NCBI GenBank assembly: GCA_036752465.1
Contig: DAIOSQ010000023.1
Coordinates: 1-19,983, forward strand
Direction of reading: 5' to 3'
Length of the DNA stretch: 19,983 nt
Source of the DNA: DAIOSQ01 sp036752465
GTDB taxonomy: Bacteria > Pseudomonadota > Gammaproteobacteria > Legionellales > Legionellaceae
Shown here: positions 14,590-19,983 of the stretch, piece after piece
Layout: each line of letters opens with the position of its first letter
Numbering within the stretch: position 1 is the first letter of the stretch
Made by a program: the position numbers and the translations under genes
Notes under the pieces: generated by a model
Seen by the model: only the letters and a program-made list of their open reading frames with translations
The model's database searches: none
What the model was told of the DNA's origin: nothing

Positions 14590-16929
14590 CTAATTGCGCA
14601 AAGGTTTGCCGGTGCTCAACAGGTGTTTGATCCGTGCTTGGCTCAATTCAGTTTGCAAAAGACGCACAAATACATCACGCTCCAGCTTCAAAAACCATGC
14701 CTCATCAACCAGAGTACCTTGATAAAGATCGCCGCCCGTCAATACATAGGCCAACTCACTGCCAATAAAATAATCATGTTGCGAAATAAAACCACCTTCC
14801 AGCCAATTGACCAGTCCCGCAAGCAAGTGTGCTCGACCTTCACGCCCAGCCACTTTAATTGATTTCGCCATCGGGGCCACATAATTGTTCGCTTGCAACA
14901 TACGAATTTGCATCTGAGCTACATATAACACTTCATTGCTGTGCAGCACGTAACAATCATCAGCCCGCAAATAATGCATGGCCTGCGCATCGATAGCACT
15001 CGCAGCCACAGTCGCTTTGGCAATGTGTTCAAAGGCTGTGGGTATACCAGCAGTGGCGCGCGCAGCCATTTCTTTACAACCACCACCGGCCGGAATTAAG
15101 CCAACGCCAATTTCAACCAATCCAGGGTACGATTCAAAGGCCGCCACCGTTCTGGCACAATGCAGCAAGAGCTCACAACCACCGCCTAAAGCTCGGCCAC
15201 GTAGGGCGGCAACCACTGGCACAGGGCTGTATTTAATGCGCAACAGTAAGTTTTGAAATGACGCCAGCAACGCATCTACTCCGGCATACTGTTGCTTATC
15301 GACATACGACAACACATCGACCAGATTAGCGCCGGCACTAAAATTATGCTCATCATCTTGATAAATAATCACCCCAGCCAAACTCTTTTCCGCGATATCT
15401 AATGCCTGATGAAAGCCGCTAATCAATGCCGGACCGATGCTATTCGCTTTGGTGGCAAAAGAAAGCACACCGACATCGTCTGACAATGCCCATAAAATCA
15501 AGGCTGCATTAGCCCAGATCACCTGCTTGCGGACACCACTGGCCTGCCCCACAGCGACGGGTATCAATTGCCGTTGATAGACTGGCAGTTGGCTGTTCGG
15601 CACATAGCTTTGCGTGGCTGGTGCGTAGGCAGTTTGGTCTTGATAAAACGCTGGCGAAACTTGCAACCACGCAGGTAACGCGGCATCACTCATGGTCATT
15701 TTGTCCTGTATCGAAGTCTCCATATAGTCTTTCATGGTGACGACGCCAATTGCCTGCCACAGTTCAAATGGCCCTTGCTGCCAGCCAAAGCCCCAACGCA
15801 TAGCCAAATCAACATCGCGTACACTGTGTGCAATGCTCTGCAGATGATAAGCGCAATAGTGAAACAAATCGATAAAACAAGCTGTTAAAAAACGCGCCTG
15901 AGCATCTTCACACCGCATTAATTTATGCATACGCAAACTAGGGTCCGGCTCACTAAGAATGGCCCGCACAGTCGGACTGACTGCCCCCGCTGCCACACGG
16001 TATGCTGCGGTTTGCACATCATAAACCGCAATGGTTTGCTGCTGTTTGCGATAAATACCCTGTCCAGATTTTTGCCCCAAATGACCTTGTGCTATCAAAG
16101 TTGTTAACCAACTTGGCAGACTAAAATACGCATGCCACGGATCGCTGGTGAGCTGTTGCTGCATGGTAGCAACGACATGGGCCAAAGTATCCAGCCCCAC
16201 CACATCCATGGTGCGGAATGTTGCTGATTTAGCACGGCCAATTAAGCTTCCAGTAAGTGCATCCACTTCATCTAAACCCAAACCTAGCTTCTGGGCCCAA
16301 TGCATACTGGTTAACAACGCAAACACGCCAATGCGATTGGCAATAAAATTAGGCGTGTCTTTGGCACGAATCACACCTTTACCTAGATAGCGGGTGAACC
16401 ACGTCTCCATCTCATCCAGCAAGCTTGCATCCGTCTTGCTCGTGGCAATTAATTCTAGCAAATGCATATAACGCGGTGGATTAAAAAAATGCGCTCCCAG
16501 AAACCGCGCTTGCAGCGCTGCTGGCAGGACCTCGGCCAATTGTTGCATAGGCAAGCCAGAGGTATTGCTGACCAAAATCGCCTGTGCTTGCAGGTAAGGG
16601 GCAATTTTTTGATAGAGCGCGACTTTCCAATCCAAGCGTTCGGCGATGGCTTCAATCACCAGATCACATCCCTGCAAGATTGGCAAATGTTCTTCATACA
16701 CACAGGCATGTATGCAGTCCGCCAATTGGCTATGACCCAACGGGCTTGGTTTGAGTTGTTTGAGCTTAGCAATCGCCTGTAGCACCGGCTGCAGTGGGTC
16801 TTGAGTTTTCCCAGCCAAATCAAACAGATAGGTTTCGAAGCCTGCGTTGACACACTGTGCAGCAATTTGAGCACCCATCACACCGGCCCCCAAAACAGCA
16901 ATTTTCTTGATATAACATGAGTTTTGCAT
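14590..16929 (-). CDS. fadN: Bifunctional 3-hydroxyacyl-CoA dehydrogenase/enoyl-CoA hydratase, FadN-type
   Basis: Performs the hydration and NAD-dependent oxidation steps of beta-oxidation. The dehydrogenase comes first: GAGVMGAQIAAQ Rossmann motif at residues 14-25, LVIEAIAERLDWK, SNTSGLPM, catalytic His147 in AHFFNPPRYMHLLEL, and AKDTPNFIANRIG. The hydratase/isomerase domain is C-terminal: FSAGANL, ALRGRALGGGCEL with Glu586, and GLVEIGVGLIPAGGG with Glu606. The 20-residue spacing of the two glutamates matches FadB Glu119/Glu139, so the hydratase should be active. This order is the reverse of E. coli FadB but the same as Bacillus FadN (about 789 aa; here 779). The start at 16929 has AAGGAT 5 nt upstream. 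It precedes the thiolase gene by 33 nt and follows the TolC-like gene by 52 nt. Confidence 0.95.
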   Translation of the reverse strand: MQNSCYIKKIAVLGAGVMGAQIAAQCVNAGFETYLFDLAGKTQDPLQPVLQAIAKLKQLKPSPLGHSQLADCIHACVYEEHLPILQGCDLVIEAIAERLDWKVALYQKIAPYLQAQAILVSNTSGLPMQQLAEVLPAALQARFLGAHFFNPPRYMHLLELIATSKTDASLLDEMETWFTRYLGKGVIRAKDTPNFIANRIGVFALLTSMHWAQKLGLGLDEVDALTGSLIGRAKSATFRTMDVVGLDTLAHVVATMQQQLTSDPWHAYFSLPSWLTTLIAQGHLGQKSGQGIYRKQQQTIAVYDVQTAAYRVAAGAVSPTVRAILSEPDPSLRMHKLMRCEDAQARFLTACFIDLFHYCAYHLQSIAHSVRDVDLAMRWGFGWQQGPFELWQAIGVVTMKDYMETSIQDKMTMSDAALPAWLQVSPAFYQDQTAYAPATQSYVPNSQLPVYQRQLIPVAVGQASGVRKQVIWANAALILWALSDDVGVLSFATKANSIGPALISGFHQALDIAEKSLAGVIIYQDDEHNFSAGANLVDVLSYVDKQQYAGVDALLASFQNLLLRIKYSPVPVVAALRGRALGGGCELLLHCARTVAAFESYPGLVEIGVGLIPAGGGCKEMAARATAGIPTAFEHIAKATVAASAIDAQAMHYLRADDCYVLHSNEVLYVAQMQIRMLQANNYVAPMAKSIKVAGREGRAHLLAGLVNWLEGGFISQHDYFIGSELAYVLTGGDLYQGTLVDEAWFLKLERDVFVRLLQTELSQARIKHLLSTGKPLRN

Positions 16930-16981
16930 GGTTTATCCTTATCCTTACACTGTGAACTCGGTTACTAGACGCTAGCATGCC

Positions 16982-18406
16982 TTAACAAGCAGATTTGCGC
17001 AAATCGGTTGAGGTAAAAAAACGAGCCAAATCTCTTAATTCTGCCAGATGCACTTGCGCATTAATCCAATTGAGTTGTACTTGCGTACTGGTTTGTTCGC
17101 GTTGATTCACCAGAAACAAAGTACTATCCCCGGCATAGAATTTTTTGGTTTCTCCCTGTTGCACTTGGCGAGCTAGGGTTAACTCCTGCTGCAATAAGCT
17201 CACTTGTTGCCGAAATCTTTTGATGCCGATCAATAAGTTGGTCAGCGTATTTTTCAGCTGCTCATATAAAAACTTTTTCTCGGTACGTACTTGGCGTAGC
17301 TCCGTTTGCGCGGTAATCAACCTTCCCCTAGCTTCGCGTTGGAAGATCGGAAATTTAAACGATACCCCCACCATCGCCGCTTGCGGGAGCAATAACGGAT
17401 AGCCACCGGTACCATATTGTTTAAAAGCATAGCTGTTAGCGTCCAAATTCGGCAGCAATTCGTTTTTGGCCAAATCGCGTTTCATTTTGATGATGGTAGA
17501 ATAGTTTTGCAATGTTTTCAGCGCAGGATGCTGCGCTAAATGCGCCACACAGCGGGTAACGCCGCTGGCATTAAGATTGACCAAAGCCGGCAGATCCGCT
17601 TCGCTTGGCACTTTCGGCTGACCTTGCTGGTCACGATAATACAAAGACAAGTTAACGCCATATTGTTCAAACATCATTTTACCTTGATTAAGCAATTGTT
17701 TGCGCTGGAAAATTTGTTGCTCATTTTCCGTCATTACCAGTCGCGCAAGATCACCTTGCTTGGCCTGTTGCTGGATCGCGCGTTGCCGTGTTTTCGCCAG
17801 TATCAATAACTCTCTAAAAGTTCTCAGCTGTAATCCCGCTTCCACCCATTGCCAATACGCTTTGATGGTTTCTTGGTATATTTTAATCTTGACCGCTTGC
17901 GCACCATGCTGCTTCATGCGTATCGATTCCGCTGAACTTAAGAGCTTCGTGCGCTCTTTGTCGATCAAGCGGTCGCGCAGCAATGGCAATGAAAGCCCAG
18001 CGCGATATTCACCGGCAGAGTTGGTTAGATAATTTTGATAATAAATAGGCCAATTGCCATTGCCATTGCGATAACCCGCCATCAATTTAACGCCATTATA
18101 TAACGTCGGCACATTAAACTGCGTATCGCCATAATTATTGATGTAACCACCCACCGGTTGCGAGCGCGTACTGGCATCAAGCGACGGATCAAACTTACCC
18201 AAGGCACTGACATAAGTACCCTGAGCTTTCATGATTTCCAGACGAGCCATTTTTATTTGAGGGTAATGTTGACTGACACTATGCAGCACTTGGTCCAAAC
18301 TTAAATGGCTGTGCGGTCGCGCCAGCGCCTGCGCTGAACACAACAATAGCCAACATGCACCTATCCATTTTAGGTACAGCACAGTCCGTAACCAGCCGCT
18401 CATCAT
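16982..18406 (-). CDS. TolC-family outer-membrane channel
   Basis: A 474-aa outer-membrane efflux/secretion channel that would form the exit duct of the exporter encoded just upstream. A signal peptide is evident: MMSGWLRTVLYLKW, a hydrophobic stretch, and cleavage after AQALA near residue 29. The mature protein starts with the family's usual SLDQVLHSVSQHYPQIKMARLE and has long amphipathic, Gln/Lys/Arg-rich helical stretches (about residues 155-245 and 370-460) that form the periplasmic alpha-barrel. LPNLDANSYAF and VGVSFKFPIFQREAR are typical repeat-start blocks. The ATG overlaps the adaptor gene stop as ATGA (18403-18406), with no good ribosome binding site, implying translational coupling. 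The substrate is unknown. Confidence 0.93.
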   Translation of the reverse strand: MMSGWLRTVLYLKWIGACWLLLCSAQALARPHSHLSLDQVLHSVSQHYPQIKMARLEIMKAQGTYVSALGKFDPSLDASTRSQPVGGYINNYGDTQFNVPTLYNGVKLMAGYRNGNGNWPIYYQNYLTNSAGEYRAGLSLPLLRDRLIDKERTKLLSSAESIRMKQHGAQAVKIKIYQETIKAYWQWVEAGLQLRTFRELLILAKTRQRAIQQQAKQGDLARLVMTENEQQIFQRKQLLNQGKMMFEQYGVNLSLYYRDQQGQPKVPSEADLPALVNLNASGVTRCVAHLAQHPALKTLQNYSTIIKMKRDLAKNELLPNLDANSYAFKQYGTGGYPLLLPQAAMVGVSFKFPIFQREARGRLITAQTELRQVRTEKKFLYEQLKNTLTNLLIGIKRFRQQVSLLQQELTLARQVQQGETKKFYAGDSTLFLVNQREQTSTQVQLNWINAQVHLAELRDLARFFTSTDLRKSAC

Positions 18407-19389
18407 GCAGCACTTTTTTCGGGAGCGCTCTCGGGAGGAAAGCCATTAAATTGTCGCCACAGCTCATACCATAACGGCACTCTGCCTAATTGGACCCAGC
18501 CGTGCACCCGTACCCCCTGCCTTAAAAACTGCGGGCGCGGCCAAGCTTCATCGGGGGTAATCACTGCACGAAATAACCCAACACCATTATCCGTGGGGTC
18601 AATAAAAGTCACGGTGCCACCAAACGTGCCTACCGCAATTTCAGGCCAACCACGAAACTGTATGGCCGGCCAGCCTTCAAATTGCAGCCGCACTTTTTGC
18701 TGCAGACGTACAAATGGAATGTCGTTGCCACTGATCCAAAGTTCCACCGCGCGCGATTTGGTTTTCGGAATGATTTGCGCCAAAATATCACCGGCTTTAA
18801 CGACCACACTTTCCTGCCCGCTCAAACGTTTAAAGATAGTGCCGGCTACATGTGCTTTGATCACTTGCGTTTGTTGACGCGCAATCCGCACATCAATATT
18901 GAGCAAGTCAATTTTGGTTTGCGCCAATTCATTTTGATACTTAGCATATTCAATTTGTGCCAATTCATACTGACGTTTGGAATTAATCCCTTCCTGATAG
19001 AGACGTTTTTGACGGTCAACGTTCGATTGGCCGGCAGCAATGGCATTCTCTGCGGCAGCGATGCGTGACAACACAGCTTCTTTCTCTAGCCCTAAGCGGC
19101 GCATCAATTCTGGGTCATTATCGTGGATGGTAACGATGGGATCACCTGGCTGCACTTGCGTACCTTCGTTAACATACCATTTTTGAATACGGCCATTCAG
19201 TGGTGCGTTCACCATATGCAACCGCTCAGTGGGCGAAAACGCAATGACTTTGCCGTGCCCCAAAGCAAATTGCTGCCAAGGTGTCACAGCCAGTACCAAA
19301 ATTATGACGGTCATCACCACCCCAATAGTTTTGGCAATTTTTTGTGGCTTAGGTAATTTAGCAATCATAGCATACGCATATAATTTCAT
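18403..19389 (-). CDS. HlyD-family periplasmic adaptor (membrane fusion protein)
   Basis: Bridges an inner-membrane ABC exporter and the TolC-type channel. The 328-aa protein has an N-terminal cytoplasmic tail, one membrane anchor (about 22-37), a lipoyl half-motif (GRIQKWYVNEGTQVQPGD, 66-83), and a coiled-coil hairpin (about 95-180). Its tip carries the TolC-docking pattern RxxxLxxxxxxS exactly (Arg126, Leu130, Ser137). Second lipoyl half and beta-barrel follow, and it ends with LWYELWRQFNGFPPES, reminiscent of adaptors in ABC exporter operons. It is shorter than classical HlyD (~478 aa), mainly because the hairpin is short. Its ATG overlaps the upstream ABC gene's stop (ATGA, 19386-19389), and its own stop overlaps the TolC-like gene start. 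Confidence 0.93.
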   Translation of the reverse strand: MKLYAYAMIAKLPKPQKIAKTIGVVMTVIILVLAVTPWQQFALGHGKVIAFSPTERLHMVNAPLNGRIQKWYVNEGTQVQPGDPIVTIHDNDPELMRRLGLEKEAVLSRIAAAENAIAAGQSNVDRQKRLYQEGINSKRQYELAQIEYAKYQNELAQTKIDLLNIDVRIARQQTQVIKAHVAGTIFKRLSGQESVVVKAGDILAQIIPKTKSRAVELWISGNDIPFVRLQQKVRLQFEGWPAIQFRGWPEIAVGTFGGTVTFIDPTDNGVGLFRAVITPDEAWPRPQFLRQGVRVHGWVQLGRVPLWYELWRQFNGFPPESAPEKSAA

Positions 19390-19983
19390 AGCAGCACCAA
19401 ACGGTTAGAGACATGAGACAACGCTGGCTTTTGCGTGACTATCAGCAGGATGGTCCCTTGTAAGGTGAGCAAAGGCGTTATTAAATCATCGATGGCAGTT
19501 GCTTCGATGGCATCAAACATGCGATCGATCACCAACCATTGTGGCGGGCTTAATAATGCCCGCACTATCATCAACTGGGTCAGTTCAAGCTCACTAAACT
19601 GCGCTTGCCAATCATAAACGATGGTTTTTAACCCTTGAGGTTGCTGCATAATTTTATCAAAAAGCCCAAATTGATTTAATTTTTCTAGCAGCATTTTGCT
19701 AGATATGTGGGGATGATTCAAGAGCAAATTATCAGCAATGCTGCCAACAAAAAATTCCGCATGTCTAAGCAATAAACTAGAGGCACGTAAAACCGTACGA
19801 TGATCATCTCCACATAGCTGGTGATTCACGAACAACTCAAGCCCTGCTTGTTGACTGAAGCCAAACAGTGCCTCTGCAAATGTTTTACACACATCCGCAT
19901 TGCCTGCAGTCACACACAAGGGTTGTCCTACAGTGGCCTGTACCTGTGGCTGATGAGGGATCTTTATGGCGATGTGTTCAATG
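19386..19983 (-). CDS. ABC-type ATPase domain, degenerate, cut by the right edge
   Basis: The frame is open to the window end, so the N-terminal part is missing. The fold is that of an ABC exporter nucleotide-binding domain, but most motifs have decayed. Walker A (19881-19904) reads GNADVCKT: both inner glycines are gone, though Lys-Thr remain. The Q-loop region reads RHAEFFVGSIADNLLL, with His in place of Gln. The signature LSGGQ reads FSELELTQ. Walker B reads WLVIDR, with the catalytic Glu replaced by Arg. The switch His is replaced by Gln (VTQKP). The structural blocks VRALLSPPQWLVID and GTILLIV persist, so the frame is under protein-level constraint. It probably pairs with an active ABC subunit encoded beyond the window (inference). 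Any membrane domain would also lie beyond the edge. Confidence 0.85.
   Translation of the reverse strand, partial: IEHIAIKIPHQPQVQATVGQPLCVTAGNADVCKTFAEALFGFSQQAGLELFVNHQLCGDDHRTVLRASSLLLRHAEFFVGSIADNLLLNHPHISSKMLLEKLNQFGLFDKIMQQPQGLKTIVYDWQAQFSELELTQLMIVRALLSPPQWLVIDRMFDAIEATAIDDLITPLLTLQGTILLIVTQKPALSHVSNRLVLL

Noticed and set aside
14365..14862. 165-codon plus-strand ORF across the thiolase and FadN-type genes
   Set aside because: It runs antisense to two well-supported genes and across their junction, and its translation shows no domain or start signal.

Overview
This window reads as the chromosome of a gammaproteobacterium, most likely of the Legionellales/Coxiellaceae type. That placement is an inference. 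It rests on the long 180-kDa-class NAD-glutamate dehydrogenase, a secreted protein resembling Legionella EnhB, a FadN-type beta-oxidation pair, and a large low-GC orphan protein with an acidic C-terminus of the kind seen in Dot/Icm substrates. No rRNA, tRNA, CRISPR array or insertion sequence was seen.

Layout, left to right. Positions 1-98 carry the possible start of a minus-strand gene cut by the edge, beside an 11-bp inverted repeat. A gene-poor stretch (99-451) follows, with a dyad and one doubtful 31-codon ORF. Positions 452-2758 (minus) hold a 768-aa orphan, clearly more AT-rich than the rest and with its own sigma70-like promoter. Positions 2759-3075 contain that promoter and a cluster of palindromes. 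Positions 3076-7941 (minus) encode NAD-glutamate dehydrogenase behind a leader that can fold in mutually exclusive ways. Positions 8081-9939 (minus) are a two-gene unit, aldehyde dehydrogenase then a leaderless L,D-transpeptidase, joined by an ATGA overlap.

A divergent promoter region near 9970-10005 starts a plus-strand cluster: a secreted EnhB-like protein, a thioredoxin-fold protein, aroB and aroC. The last two catalyse the second and the final step of the shikimate pathway. aroC is frameshifted near its 3' end. Its conserved last ~32 residues lie in another frame and end only 5 bp from the convergent thiolase gene.

Positions 13375-16929 (minus) are a beta-oxidation pair: a FadN-type 3-hydroxyacyl-CoA dehydrogenase/enoyl-CoA hydratase followed by a thiolase. 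Positions 16982-19983 (minus) are a tightly coupled exporter operon: an ABC-type ATPase domain (cut by the right edge), an HlyD-type adaptor and a TolC-type outer-membrane channel, with ATGA overlaps at both junctions. The ATPase domain has lost most catalytic motifs, so it is probably the inactive half of a heterodimer or a regulatory subunit.

The most interesting items are the degenerate ABC subunit, the aroC frameshift, the AT-rich orphan (candidate effector) and the possible RNA switch in front of the glutamate dehydrogenase gene.
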